Of a stretch of DNA of 57,514 bases, positions 1-8,508 are shown piece after piece. The position numbers and the translations under genes were made by a program. The notes beneath the pieces were generated by a model. It did not search any database and was not told the DNA's origin. It saw nothing but the letters and a program-made list of their open reading frames with translations. The stretch comes from Mesorhizobium sp. (GTDB lineage: Bacteria > Pseudomonadota > Alphaproteobacteria > Rhizobiales > Rhizobiaceae). Each line of letters opens with the position of its first letter. Positions within the stretch are counted from its first letter, which is position 1. Location of the stretch: assembly GCA_022833215.1 (NCBI GenBank), contig JAIPUZ010000056.1, forward strand, positions 1 to 57,514, in the 5' to 3' direction.

Positions 1-1
1 G

Positions 2-1339
2 GCGCTGATCTCGATCGCGCTGCCGCCGGCCATCGCGCTCGGCCTGCTGTTCGTGGCGTGGCCGCTGGGTGTCGCGGCGCTCATCGCCGTGCCGCTCCTG
101 TTTGGCGCGCTGCTCACCGGCGGCGGCTTCATCCGCCGCGCGGAAGCCGATTTCTCCGCCGCTTCCGGCGAGGCCGCGGCCCGCACCGACGAGTTTGCCC
201 GCAACCAGCTCGTGCTGCGCGCGGCCGGGCGCACCGGCACCGCCGGCACGCCTCTAGGCGAAGCCATCGAGGCCCAGAAGGCGAAGAGCCTGCGCCTGAT
301 CTGGTTTACCGTGCCCGGCACGCTGCTGTTTTCGCTGGCCATGCAGGCCACGCTGCTGGCCATGATCGCCATTCTGGCGCTGATGTATGCGCAAGGGGCC
401 ATGGATGCCGCCCGCACCGTGGCGCTGATCGTTGTGGTGCTGCGCTTTCTGGAGCCGCTGAACACGCTGTCGGATCTGTTCGTGGCGCTGGAATCCACCC
501 ACGCGGCGGCGCAGCGCACGCTGGCCGTGCTTGACGTTCCGGCCCTGCCGTCGCCGGCGCGGGATGCGGTGTCGCAGGCGCCGGCAATCGCGTTCCGCAA
601 CGTGCATTTCCATGCCAACGGCAATCACATTCTCGACGGCATCACCTTTGATGTGCCGGAAGGCAGCACTACGGCGCTGGTCGGGCCATCGGGATCGGGC
701 AAGAGCACCATCCTGTCGATGATTGCGCGCATGCATGATGTGAGCGAGGGCGAAGTGCGGGTCGGCGGGCACGATGTGCGCGCCTATGCGCCCGCGACCC
801 TGATGGACCAGCTTTCCATCGTATTCCAGAACGTCCAGCTGTTCGAGGGTGGCATTGCCGAGAACATCCGCCTTTCGCGCCCGGATGCCACCGAGACCGA
901 GTTCATGGAGGCCGCGAAAGCCGCCTGCGTCGACGAGATCGTCGACAGGCTGGGAAGCTGGGATGCGCCTGTCGGCGAAGGCGGCGGCAACCTGTCGGGC
1001 GGTGAGCGCCAGCGCGTCAGCATCGCCCGCGCGCTTCTGAAGAACGCGCCGATCCTGCTTCTGGACGAAGCCACCAGCGGCCTCGACACCATGAACGAGG
1101 TGGCGGTGGCCGCGGCGCTTAGCCGTTTCGGCCATCGCACCGTGCTGGTCGTCGCGCACCGGCTGGAAACCATCGCCCGCGCCGATCATGTGGTCTTCGT
1201 CGAAGGCGGCCGCATCGTCGAGGCTGGAGCGCGCGAGGCGCTGATCGCCGCCGGCGGCCGCTTCGCCGCCTACTGGAGCCATCGCCGCAGCGCCCGCGAC
1301 TGGACGCTTGAGGCGCGGGAAGAGACGGCGGCCATCTGA
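2..1339 (+). CDS. ABC transporter, fused permease and ATP-binding half-transporter (5' truncated)
   Basis: This is the C-terminal part of an exporter-type ABC half-transporter; the frame is open from base 2, so the true start lies outside the window. The first ~150 visible residues are hydrophobic membrane segments. The nucleotide-binding domain follows, with Walker [10 protein letters not shown] (about nt 685-712), signature LSGGERQRVS (about nt 991) and Walker B ILLLDEATS (about nt 1051), then the H-loop VVAHRLETI. The layout resembles the siderophore/iron half-transporters of the IrtA/IrtB and YbtP/YbtQ type, which normally come as adjacent pairs, so a partner is expected upstream. The substrate cannot be read from this fragment; iron-siderophore transport is a family-level guess. 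Confidence 0.85.
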   Translation, partial: ALISIALPPAIALGLLFVAWPLGVAALIAVPLLFGALLTGGGFIRRAEADFSAASGEAAARTDEFARNQLVLRAAGRTGTAGTPLGEAIEAQKAKSLRLIWFTVPGTLLFSLAMQATLLAMIAILALMYAQGAMDAARTVALIVVVLRFLEPLNTLSDLFVALESTHAAAQRTLAVLDVPALPSPARDAVSQAPAIAFRNVHFHANGNHILDGITFDVPEGSTTALVGPSGSGKSTILSMIARMHDVSEGEVRVGGHDVRAYAPATLMDQLSIVFQNVQLFEGGIAENIRLSRPDATETEFMEAAKAACVDEIVDRLGSWDAPVGEGGGNLSGGERQRVSIARALLKNAPILLLDEATSGLDTMNEVAVAAALSRFGHRTVLVVAHRLETIARADHVVFVEGGRIVEAGAREALIAAGGRFAAYWSHRRSARDWTLEAREETAAI

Positions 1340-1347
1340 GGCCGCCG
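1326..1347. terminator. Hairpin between convergent genes
   Basis: Perfect 8-bp stem CGGCGGCC / GGCCGCCG with a 6-nt loop, overlapping the stop codon of the ABC exporter and lying 18 bp from the convergent lyase stop. There is no clear T-run, so it is a weak intrinsic terminator or simple 3'-end hairpin. Confidence 0.4.
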
Positions 1348-1364
1348 TTGCGTGCCGCCCTGCT

Positions 1365-2327
1365 TCAGCCCAGTGCGACGCGGTGAATGGTCTGGCGGTC
1401 GAAATTCGCGCCGCACAGCAGCACCACGCTGGTCTGCCCGGCACAGCGCGCCGCCACCTTCGTGAAGCCGGCCATGGCAAGGGCCGCCGAGCCTTCGACC
1501 AGCATGTTCTCGTCCTGCGCCATGACGCGCAGCGCCGCCGCGATCTCGTCCTCGGAGCAGGCCACGACCTCGTCCACCACGGCCGTGGCCATCGGCAGGG
1601 TCAGCGTGTCGTCGTCTATGCCGCCGGCGACCGCATCGGCCAGCGTGTCGAGATGATCGCATTCGACCACGCGCCCGGCCGCCATCGACAGCGCCAATGC
1701 CTGCGAATTGATGGCCGCCACGCCCCAGACGCGGGTACGCGGGCTGAAGGATTTGAGCACCGCGCCGATGCCGCTGATCAGGCCGCCGCCGCCCATGGCG
1801 ATGAAGACGTTGTCCACGCCGGCGCATTGTTCGAGCAGCTCGATGCCGATCGTGCCCTGGCCGGCGACGACCTCTGCGTCATTGTAGGGTGAGATGTAGC
1901 GCCAGCCCTTTTCGGCAGCGAGTTTCTGCGCGTGCAGTTCCGCAAGGCCGGTCTCGGCGCCGTGCAGGATCACCTCGACGCCGTAGGAGCGGATTTTTTC
2001 AAGCTTGGACGGAACGACGGATTCGGGCAGCACCACGACCAGATCCTGACCGAGCGAGCGCGCCGCCAGCGACGCGCCGATGCCGTGGTTGCCGGACGAG
2101 GCGGTGACCAGCTTCTGGCCGGGTTCGGCCGCGGTCATGACCGAGGCCGCGCCGCGGATCTTGAAAGAGCCGGTAAGCTGGAAGTTCTCCGCCTTGAACA
2201 GAAGGCGCGTGCCCCCGGGGCCGTAGCTGCCGCGCGCCGGGATCAGCGGGGTGCGATAGACGTGGTCGCGGATGCGGGCGCGCGCCTGCATGGATCGCGC
2301 CGCCGAGGCGAAAACGATGTCGGTCAT
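1365..2327 (-). CDS. PLP-dependent threonine-dehydratase-family lyase (EutB-like)
   Basis: A fold-type II PLP enzyme of 320 aa, the size of the catalytic domain of biodegradative threonine/serine or 3-hydroxyaspartate ammonia-lyases; no regulatory ACT domain follows. The PLP lysine is in GSFKIRGA (Lys56), the phosphate-binding glycine loop is MGGGGLISG, and SSGNHG is present. Such enzymes dehydrate beta-hydroxy amino acids to an enamine/imine. It is the last gene of a minus-strand operon that begins with an OCD-family reductase and contains an amino-acid importer; the start at 2327 has an AAGGA about 8 nt upstream and lies 12 nt from the ATPase stop. A lyase/OCD pair resembles EutB-EutC (hydroxyectoine) and BhcB-BhcD (beta-hydroxyaspartate cycle). 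The substrate is not determined. Confidence 0.85.
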   Translation of the reverse strand: MTDIVFASAARSMQARARIRDHVYRTPLIPARGSYGPGGTRLLFKAENFQLTGSFKIRGAASVMTAAEPGQKLVTASSGNHGIGASLAARSLGQDLVVVLPESVVPSKLEKIRSYGVEVILHGAETGLAELHAQKLAAEKGWRYISPYNDAEVVAGQGTIGIELLEQCAGVDNVFIAMGGGGLISGIGAVLKSFSPRTRVWGVAAINSQALALSMAAGRVVECDHLDTLADAVAGGIDDDTLTLPMATAVVDEVVACSEDEIAAALRVMAQDENMLVEGSAALAMAGFTKVAARCAGQTSVVLLCGANFDRQTIHRVALG

Positions 2328-2339
2328 TTCAATGGTCCT

Positions 2340-3074
2340 TCAGTGTGTCCGCGGCCCGATCTGACGGAGGAATTCGCGGGTGCGGTTGTGTTGCGGATGA
2401 TCGAAGAAGGCGTCGGGAGCCGCCTCCTCGAGGATCACGCCGCCATCCATGAACACGATGCGGTCGGCCACGTTGCGGGCGAAGCCCATTTCGTGGGTCA
2501 CGACGATCATGGTCAGCCCTTCGCGCGAGAGGGCTGTCATCACGTCCAGCACCTCCTGCACCATTTCGGGGTCGAGCGCCGATGTCGGCTCGTCGAACAG
2601 CATCACCTTCGGCTTCATGCACAGCGCGCGTGCGATGGCGACGCGCTGCTGCTGCCCGCCCGACAGTTCGCGCGGATAAGCCTTCGCCTTGGCGCCGAGC
2701 TGCATGCGCTCCAGCATGGCCATGGCCTGCGCCTCGGCCTCTGCGCGTGGCGTCTTGCGGACCCGGCGCATGGCAAGCGTCAGATTGTCGAGCACGTTCA
2801 TGTGCGGGAAGAGATTGAACTGCTGGAACACCATGCCGACATCGCCGCCGAGTTCCAGCACGTTGGAGCAATCCGCCCTGAGGACGTGCCCGGCGATCTC
2901 GATGTCGCCGGCACTGCGCTGCTCCAGCCCGTTGATGCAGCGCACCAGCGTCGACTTGCCCGAGCCGGAAGGGCCGCACAGCACGATGCGCTCGCCCTTT
3001 TCGACATTCAGGCCGATGCCGTCCAGCACCCTGGTCGGGCCGTAATATTTGACGAGGTTGCGGACCTTGATCAT
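2340..3074 (-). CDS. Polar amino acid ABC transporter, ATP-binding protein
   Basis: Import ATPase of the GlnQ/HisP family, 244 aa. Walker [11 protein letters not shown]-loop FQQFNLFPH, signature LSGGQQQRV, Walker [13 protein letters not shown] and switch histidine VVTHEMG are all intact. It energises the two permeases encoded immediately upstream; its ATG overlaps the stop of the preceding permease in an ATGA arrangement (3071-3074), a sign of translational coupling. The binding protein of the system is of the lysine/arginine/ornithine type, so a cationic or modified amino acid is the likely cargo. Confidence 0.95.
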   Translation of the reverse strand: MIKVRNLVKYYGPTRVLDGIGLNVEKGERIVLCGPSGSGKSTLVRCINGLEQRSAGDIEIAGHVLRADCSNVLELGGDVGMVFQQFNLFPHMNVLDNLTLAMRRVRKTPRAEAEAQAMAMLERMQLGAKAKAYPRELSGGQQQRVAIARALCMKPKVMLFDEPTSALDPEMVQEVLDVMTALSREGLTMIVVTHEMGFARNVADRIVFMDGGVILEEAAPDAFFDHPQHNRTREFLRQIGPRTH

Positions 3075-3778
3075 GCGCTGGCCTCCGGTGCCGGGGTGCG
3101 TGTGCCGGTTATGCCGTAGCGGCGTTCGAGCAGGCGGAAGAGGAAGGTGAAGGCGAAGCCGATGGCGAGGTAAAGAATGCCGGCGGTGATGAACACCTCG
3201 AACGGCGCGAAGGTGCGCGCGGTGAAGGCCCGCGCCACGCCGGTGATCTCCATGATGGTGATGGCGCTGGCCAGCGACGAGGATTTCAGCACCAGGATGA
3301 TCTCGTTGCCGATGTTGGGCAGCTGTTCCCGGTAGACCTGCGGCAGGAGCACGTCGGTGAAGCGATGGCGGCGCGATATGCCGAGCGAGATGCAGGCTTC
3401 GGTTTGGCCCTTCGGTACGCGCCGGAGCGCGCCTGCCACCACCTCTGCCATATAGGCCGCCGAATTCAGGGCGATGGCGATGATGCCGCAATAGAGCGGC
3501 TCGCGCAGGATCGGCCACAGGATGCTGTTGCGCACCGCCGGAATCTGGCCGAGCCCGTAGTAGATGATGAAGAGCTGCACCAGAAGCGGACTGCCGCGGA
3601 TGAGGAACGTGTAGATGGCAGCCGGCCAGCGCAGCAGCGGCGAGTTCGCCTGCCGGGCAAGGCCGAGCGGAAGCGCGAGGATCTGGCCGAGCACGAAGGA
3701 GCAGATCGTTATGATCAGGGTGAGTTGAAGGCCCTGCAGGACGATCGGCGTGGCCTTGATGAAAATATCCGGCGACAT
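3071..3778 (-). CDS. Polar amino acid ABC transporter, permease
   Basis: Inner-membrane permease of the HisM/GlnP family, 235 aa with about five hydrophobic segments and the EAA loop in the C-terminal half ([17 protein letters not shown] region) that docks with the ATPase. It pairs with the permease encoded at 3782-4447 to form the heterodimeric channel; only 3 nt separate the two genes. The N-terminus [16 protein letters not shown] is typical for the family, supporting the start at 3778. Confidence 0.93.
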   Translation of the reverse strand: MSPDIFIKATPIVLQGLQLTLIITICSFVLGQILALPLGLARQANSPLLRWPAAIYTFLIRGSPLLVQLFIIYYGLGQIPAVRNSILWPILREPLYCGIIAIALNSAAYMAEVVAGALRRVPKGQTEACISLGISRRHRFTDVLLPQVYREQLPNIGNEIILVLKSSSLASAITIMEITGVARAFTARTFAPFEVFITAGILYLAIGFAFTFLFRLLERRYGITGTRTPAPEASA

Positions 3779-3781
3779 CCT

Positions 3782-4447
3782 CTACCTGCCTCTCGCCGCG
3801 CGCCGGTCGGCGGCGCCGATGATCAGTGTCGAAACGCCGGTTATGGCGACATAGAGGGCGCCGACCGTCAGGTAGAATGTCATCGGCGAATGGGTGGCGC
3901 CGGCGGCGACCACGCCCTTGCGCATCAGCTCTTCCAGCCCGATGATGGACACCAGCGCGCTTTCCTTCAGGATCACCAGCCACTGGTTTCCAAGGCCGGG
4001 AACGGCATAGGCCAGCATCTGCGGCAGCACCACGTCCCGGAAGGCGGTCATGCGGCTCAGCCCAAGGCTGGTGGCGGCTTCCCACTGGCCCTGCGGAACC
4101 GTCAGCAGCGCGCCGCGCAGGATCTCGGTCAGATAGGCGCCCGCCACCACCGACAGGGCGCAAATGCCGGCCGTCAGCGCATTGACCTCGACATAGGTGC
4201 CGAAGGCGCCGCTCAAAAGCACGGTGCCGCCGTAGAACACCAGAAAGATGATCAGAAGCTCCGGCAGGCCGCGCACCACGGTGACATAACCGGAGATGAA
4301 CCATCTGAGCGGGCGCGGGCCGAAGTTCCAGCCGAAAACCGCGACGATGGCGATCAGCAGGCCGATCACGAAGCTGCCGGCGGCGACCTGCAGGGTAACC
4401 AAAAGGCCCTGAAGCAGATGCGGCAGATAGGTGAGGATGGCGGACAT
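3782..4447 (-). CDS. Polar amino acid ABC transporter, permease
   Basis: Second permease of the importer, 221 aa with about five membrane segments and the EAA motif ([18 protein letters not shown]). The ATG at 4447 has AGGAG 6 nt upstream; reading further upstream adds a hydrophilic stretch over the intercistronic hairpin and is rejected. It belongs to the minus-strand operon OCD - binding protein - permease - permease - ATPase - lyase. Confidence 0.93.
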   Translation of the reverse strand: MSAILTYLPHLLQGLLVTLQVAAGSFVIGLLIAIVAVFGWNFGPRPLRWFISGYVTVVRGLPELLIIFLVFYGGTVLLSGAFGTYVEVNALTAGICALSVVAGAYLTEILRGALLTVPQGQWEAATSLGLSRMTAFRDVVLPQMLAYAVPGLGNQWLVILKESALVSIIGLEELMRKGVVAAGATHSPMTFYLTVGALYVAITGVSTLIIGAADRRAARGR

Positions 4448-4465
4448 CGGCGCTCCTGCCCCGTG

Positions 4466-4491
4466 CCGCGCCGCCTTTGCAGACGGCGCGG
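4466..4491 (-). promoter_or_regulatory. Intercistronic hairpin between binding protein and permease genes
   Basis: Perfect 8-bp arms CCGCGCCG / CGGCGCGG, extendable with a bulge, around a 10-nt loop in the 54-nt gap after the binding-protein gene. No T-run follows. Hairpins here commonly protect the upstream mRNA so that binding protein exceeds permease; that role is inferred. Confidence 0.5.
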
Positions 4492-4501
4492 GCAGCAAGG
4501 A

Positions 4502-5287
4502 TTACTCGGCCTTGTAGGACAGGTCGTAGCCGAACCACTTGTTGGACAGCTCGGCGATCTTGCCGTCCGCCAGCATGGAGGCGACGGCTTCGTCGACGCG
4601 CTTCTTCAGGTCGTCGCTGCCCTTGCGCATGGCGATGGCGGTGCCGTTACCGAACTCGGCATAGTCGGCGCTCGACAGCAGCGGGCCGGCTAGGGATAGC
4701 TGGCCTTCACGCGCTTCCATGAGCTGCTCCCAGACCGACTGTTCGAGCAGTCCGGCATCGATGCGGCCGGCATTCAGATCGTCGGCGATCTGCTCGTTGC
4801 GTTCGTAAAGGCGCGGCTCGGACTTCGGCAGATGGGCGCGCACGACCGCTTCATGGGTCGAGCCGGTCTGCACACCGATGACCTTGCCTTCCAATGCGGC
4901 TTCGAGGTCTTCGCGCTTCTCGATCTTGGTCAGATCGCTGCCGGCGGCAACAGCGAAACGATAGGGCGGCTCGGCATAGGCATTCGAGAAATCGACCTGT
5001 TCGGCGCGCTCCTCGGTGATCGACATGCCGGAGATCACCATGTCGAACTTGCCGACCTGGAGAGCCGGGAGCAGACCGTCGAACGCCTGGTTGGCGACGT
5101 TGCATTCGGCTTCGATGCGCTTGCAGACTTCGTCGATCACGTCGCGGTCGAAGCCGATGACATCGCCGGCCTCATTGACCGATTCCCATGGCGGGAAGTC
5201 GGCGCTGGTGCCGACGCGCAGCGTGTCCGCCATCGCGGTGCCGGCCAGAAGGCAGGCGAGAAGGGAAGAAAGGGCAAGCGTCTTCAT
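4502..5287 (-). CDS. Amino acid ABC transporter substrate-binding protein (LAO/ArgT-like)
   Basis: Periplasmic solute-binding protein of family 3, 261 aa. A signal peptide covers about residues 1-20 ([20 protein letters not shown], cleavage after AMA). The mature part starts [14 protein letters not shown], followed by [14 protein letters not shown], the [25 protein letters not shown] region that is characteristic of lysine/arginine/ornithine-type binding proteins, and GVQTGSTHE. It delivers substrate to the permeases encoded just downstream. The two-cysteine segment near CKRIEAEC is as in the LAO group. The exact ligand is unknown; the adjacent lyase and reductase suggest an amino acid used as a nutrient. 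Confidence 0.93.
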   Translation of the reverse strand: MKTLALSSLLACLLAGTAMADTLRVGTSADFPPWESVNEAGDVIGFDRDVIDEVCKRIEAECNVANQAFDGLLPALQVGKFDMVISGMSITEERAEQVDFSNAYAEPPYRFAVAAGSDLTKIEKREDLEAALEGKVIGVQTGSTHEAVVRAHLPKSEPRLYERNEQIADDLNAGRIDAGLLEQSVWEQLMEAREGQLSLAGPLLSSADYAEFGNGTAIAMRKGSDDLKKRVDEAVASMLADGKIAELSNKWFGYDLSYKAE

Positions 5288-5312
5288 GATCTGGTTCCTG
5301 TTGAAACGTCGG

Positions 5313-6284
5313 TCAGTCCCGACCGTTCTGCTTCACCGTGGCCCGTTCCAGAACGGTCCGGGCCATGGCGATGTCCTGTGTGGCGACGCCGGTCAAGTCG
5401 GCGATGGTGATGTTTTCGTCCGAGCGGCGTCCCTGAAGGGTTCCTGCTAATACGCCGCCGAGTTCGATGCAATCGTCGGAGCCGATCAAACCGGCAGAGC
5501 GGGCATGCGAAAACTCGCCATGTCCGAGGCTCTGGGTCTTCATGTCGGCCACCCGGACGTCGGCGCGGGCGACAAGCGCGGCCTCCAGTTCCTGCTTGCC
5601 TGGGCCGTCGGCGCCCATGGCGGTGATGTGGCTGCCGGGCGCCACCCAGTCCGATTTGACCAGCGGTTCGGTGGAAGGTGTGGTGGTGATTATGATGTCG
5701 GCTTCGCGGCAGGCGGCTTCGAGGTCCGGCGCAACCGAGGCGTCCAGCCCGTCCCGCTTCAGTTCGGCAACGATTGCTTGCGCCTTTTCGCCCGAACGGC
5801 CCCAGATGCGGAAGGAAAGCGGCCGGCCTGCAAGCGCGGCAAGAGCACGGCTCTGGTAGCGCGCCTGTATGCCGGTGCCGACGATCAGCACGTTGGCCGC
5901 ATCGGCGCGCGCCAGCGCCAGCGTGGCCACCGCGCCGCCAATGCCTGTGCGCAGGTCGGTCAGGTAGCCCTCGTCGTTGAGGATGGCGCGTACCTCGCCG
6001 GTCTCGGCCGAAATGGCAAGGATGATGCCGGTGGAGGATGGCAGGCCCCTGGCCGGATTGTCGTAGAAGCCGGCGGCGATCTTTACCGCAAAGATCGGGT
6101 CGCCGGCGATGTGGCCATATTTGATGTGGCAGTCGCCATTGGCGGCAGGGAAAGCGATGTGGCCGACCGGGGGAACGTTGCCGCGCCCGTCGACGATGGC
6201 GACATAGGCGTCGCGGACGGCGGCGACGGTCCCTTCATCGACCGTGACGAGTTGTTCGATTTCGGCGCGCGAAAGCTGGATCAT
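5313..6284 (-). CDS. Ornithine cyclodeaminase / mu-crystallin family NAD(P)-dependent protein (EutC/DauB-like)
   Basis: OCD-family protein, 323 aa, first gene of the minus-strand importer operon. The Rossmann dinucleotide site is VLIVGTGIQAR; HIKYGH and KIAAGFYDNP fit the family's substrate pocket; the catalytic loop reads GADGPGKQEL, retaining the aspartate position used by true OCD and ketimine reductases. Members interconvert alpha-imino and amino acids (EutC, BhcD iminosuccinate reductase, DauB arginine dehydrogenase) or cyclise ornithine. Together with the PLP lyase it could dehydrate a beta-hydroxy amino acid and reduce the resulting imine (inference). The combination of OCD family, YheO-type regulator and LAO-type importer also recalls the dauBAR arginine system, but no DauA is present. 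Confidence 0.88.
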   Translation of the reverse strand: MIQLSRAEIEQLVTVDEGTVAAVRDAYVAIVDGRGNVPPVGHIAFPAANGDCHIKYGHIAGDPIFAVKIAAGFYDNPARGLPSSTGIILAISAETGEVRAILNDEGYLTDLRTGIGGAVATLALARADAANVLIVGTGIQARYQSRALAALAGRPLSFRIWGRSGEKAQAIVAELKRDGLDASVAPDLEAACREADIIITTTPSTEPLVKSDWVAPGSHITAMGADGPGKQELEAALVARADVRVADMKTQSLGHGEFSHARSAGLIGSDDCIELGGVLAGTLQGRRSDENITIADLTGVATQDIAMARTVLERATVKQNGRD

Positions 6285-6338
6285 GACAGTCCCGGATGAT
6301 TGAAAAAAATCGGCTCCTGCGGAACCACGCCTCCCTTG

Positions 6339-6354
6339 TCGCTAATCCTAGCGA
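6339..6354. promoter_or_regulatory. 16-bp palindrome upstream of the importer operon (candidate operator)
   Basis: TCGCTA-ATCC-TAGCGA, perfect 6-bp arms, in the 109-bp gap between the amidohydrolase stop and the start of the OCD-led operon. It lies 55-70 nt upstream of the OCD start, a typical promoter/operator distance. The divergent YheO-type regulator encoded at 7678-8325 is the obvious candidate to bind it. Confidence 0.5.
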
Positions 6355-6393
6355 GAATTGGACGTAGCTGTCCACAATAAATTTTTTAGTCCA

Positions 6394-7599
6394 TTATCTC
6401 CGCCCGGACAGGGCGAGCTCTGCCGAGCGCGTCAGAAGCATGGCTGCGGGCAGGATGATGTCGTCGTTGAAGTCGTAGAGCGGCTGGTGCAGGCCGGCAT
6501 CCGGCTGGAGCGGCCCGTTGCCGACCCACGCATAGGCACCCGGCACATGGACGAGAAAATCGCCGAAATCGTCGCCTGCCATGCTGGGGCGCGTATCGCC
6601 GGGCGCGAGCGTGAGCCCGGCCGTTCGGGCCGCCTGGCGCATGATGTCGCGTTCCTCCGCGGTGTTGACCACTGGCGGGCACAGGAATGCGTCGAATGTC
6701 ACCTCGCTGCGGCAGCCGGCGATGGTGGCGGCAGCGGCTGCGACGCTTTCGACGCGGGAGCGCAGCAGTTGCAGCGTTTGCGTGCGATAGGCGCGCAGCG
6801 TTCCGGTCAGGCGCGCTTCCTGCGGGATGATGTTCTGCGCATGACCGGCCTGAAACGAGCCGACCGTCGCCACCGCGCTCTCATGCGGATCGACGGCGCG
6901 CGCGACGGCCTGCTGGATGCCGGTCATGAAATGGCCGCCGGCAAGGATCGGGTCGCCCGCCATATGCGGCATGGCCCCATGCGCGCCCTCCCCCTTGAAG
7001 GTTGCGGTGAACTCGCTTGTGCCCGCCATCACCGGGCCGTCATGCACCACCACCTCGCCGGCGGCGAGGCCCGGCCAGTTGTGCAGGCCGAAAAAGCGCT
7101 GCACGGGAAAGCGGTCGAGCAGGCCCTCCGCAACCATCTCGCGCGCGCCGCCGTAGCGCTCCTCGGCGGGCTGGAAAACCAGATATACTGTGCCGGCGAA
7201 ATTGCGTGTGCGCGCCAGATGCATGCCGGCTGCGAGCAATATCGTCATGTGACCGTCATGGCCGCAGGCGTGCATCTTGCCGGGCTGCTTCGACGCATGG
7301 GGCCGTTGCGACAGTTCGGTGATTTCCAGTGCGTCCATGTCTGCGCGCAGGGCCACCGCAGGCCCCTCGCCCAGCCCTTCCACGGTGGCGACGATGCCAT
7401 GGCCGCCGATGTTCGCCTCGAACGGAATGCCTTCCTCGCGCAGTCTGTCCGCCACATAGGAAGCGGTCCATGCCTCCTCGCGCGCGATCTCCGGATGCGC
7501 GTGGAGCGCGTGGCGGATGGCGACCAGTTTCTCGCGGTCTGCGGCAAGCGGATGAGGCACGACTACGGCTCCGGATATACTTTTCAGTCCAGATTGCAT
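6394..7599 (-). CDS. M20D-family amidohydrolase (N-acyl amino acid / hippurate hydrolase type)
   Basis: Metal-dependent aminoacylase, 401 aa, the normal length for the HipO/IAA-amino-acid hydrolase group. Visible family motifs are ALRADMDALEI, HACGHDGH with the Cys and His metal ligands, the PAEE general-base pair, LHNWPG, and near the C-terminus LHQPLYDFND with the last His ligand. It hydrolyses an N-acyl (or similar amide) bond to free an amino acid. It lies in the same direction as the importer operon, 109 bp upstream with a palindrome between, and is divergent from the YheO-type regulator. Paralogues such as DoeB2 act on N-acetyl-diaminobutyrate in ectoine breakdown, but the ectoine hydrolase is not here. 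Confidence 0.9.
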   Translation of the reverse strand: MQSGLKSISGAVVVPHPLAADREKLVAIRHALHAHPEIAREEAWTASYVADRLREEGIPFEANIGGHGIVATVEGLGEGPAVALRADMDALEITELSQRPHASKQPGKMHACGHDGHMTILLAAGMHLARTRNFAGTVYLVFQPAEERYGGAREMVAEGLLDRFPVQRFFGLHNWPGLAAGEVVVHDGPVMAGTSEFTATFKGEGAHGAMPHMAGDPILAGGHFMTGIQQAVARAVDPHESAVATVGSFQAGHAQNIIPQEARLTGTLRAYRTQTLQLLRSRVESVAAAAATIAGCRSEVTFDAFLCPPVVNTAEERDIMRQAARTAGLTLAPGDTRPSMAGDDFGDFLVHVPGAYAWVGNGPLQPDAGLHQPLYDFNDDIILPAAMLLTRSAELALSGRR

Positions 7600-7677
7600 A
7601 TGCTAGTACAACTTCCAAGTCGATGGCGTCACCTTATGCCAGCGTCGCGCCGCGTGCCGGCCACAACACCGTTGCAG

Positions 7678-8325
7678 ATGAGAGACATGCCGCAAACGCT
7701 TCAGCCCGCTGCCTCGTCTCCTGCCCAGCTTGCTCCCTATCATCCGGTCTGCGACGCCATTGCACTTCTGCTGCAGCCGCATGCCGAGGTGGTGCTGCAC
7801 GATCTTGGCACCGAAACGGTCGTCCACATCGCCAACAATTTTTCCCGTCGTTCGCTGGGCGAGCCATCGCTGCTGCATGAAATCGACTTCCGTCCGGACG
7901 ATCATCTGATCGGCCCCTACGAGAAGGTGAACTGGGACGGAAGGCGGCTGAAATCCGTCAGCGCCGTGCTGCGCTCGCCGGAAGGACGGCCGGTCGGCGT
8001 GCTGTGCATCAACATGGATGTCTCGCACATCCATGCCGCCATCGACGTGCTTTCCTCGCTGGCGAAGGTTGCCACGGATCAGGAAAAGCCCGCCGCGCTG
8101 TTCAGGGAAGACTGGCACGAGCGCATCAACGAATATGTGAACGGCTGGACGCACCGCAACGGCGTCGCCATCGCCGATCTCACCCGGAGCCAGAAGCAGC
8201 AGCTGGTGCGCGAACTGGCGCAGAACGGAGCGTTCAGCGGCAAGCATGCCGCCGCCTATATATCGCGCGTGCTGCAAATGGGCCGAGCCACCGTGTACAA
8301 CTATCTGCGGGCCGGGCGGGACTGA
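7678..8325 (+). CDS. YheO-like PAS / helix-turn-helix transcriptional regulator (DauR type)
   Basis: About 215 aa: an N-terminal YheO-type PAS-like domain (residues ~20-130; HPVCDAIALLLQPHAEVVLHD and GVLCINMD are typical) and a C-terminal HTH_22 domain ending ISRVLQMGRATVYNYLR. The founding DauR represses D-arginine catabolism; others control amino acid or sugar utilisation. It is divergent from the amidohydrolase and probably regulates that gene and the importer operon. The start is uncertain: ATG 7678 and ATG 7687 are in frame and earlier in-frame ATGs (7600, 7636) would add a low-complexity arginine-rich leader; 7678 is chosen as a compromise. Confidence 0.85.
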   Translation: MRDMPQTLQPAASSPAQLAPYHPVCDAIALLLQPHAEVVLHDLGTETVVHIANNFSRRSLGEPSLLHEIDFRPDDHLIGPYEKVNWDGRRLKSVSAVLRSPEGRPVGVLCINMDVSHIHAAIDVLSSLAKVATDQEKPAALFREDWHERINEYVNGWTHRNGVAIADLTRSQKQQLVRELAQNGAFSGKHAAAYISRVLQMGRATVYNYLRAGRD

Positions 8326-8508
8326 CACGCATCACGGCAGGAGTATCGCGCGTTCCGGGCTGCGATTGTCGGGCGGGGTATCACCGGCGGCGGACTTGGA
8401 CTAATGTTGCCCTTCACATATCGAGAATGATGAGGTGAATTTCAGACCCGGCTGGCCAGATTGCCGGCCACATTGGAAGAGTAGTCCGCGCACATTCGGG
8501 AGGAGAAA

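Noticed and set aside
2340-4538. A 732-codon minus-strand frame spanning two permeases and ending as the ATPase
   Set aside because: Only its last third is the ATPase; the rest is a shifted frame through two separately recognised permeases, not a natural fusion.
1365-7599. Assignment as an ectoine/hydroxyectoine catabolic operon
   Set aside because: EutB/EutC-like genes and an importer are present, but ectoine hydrolase (DoeA/EutD) and DoeC/DoeD-type genes are missing, so the name would be unsupported.
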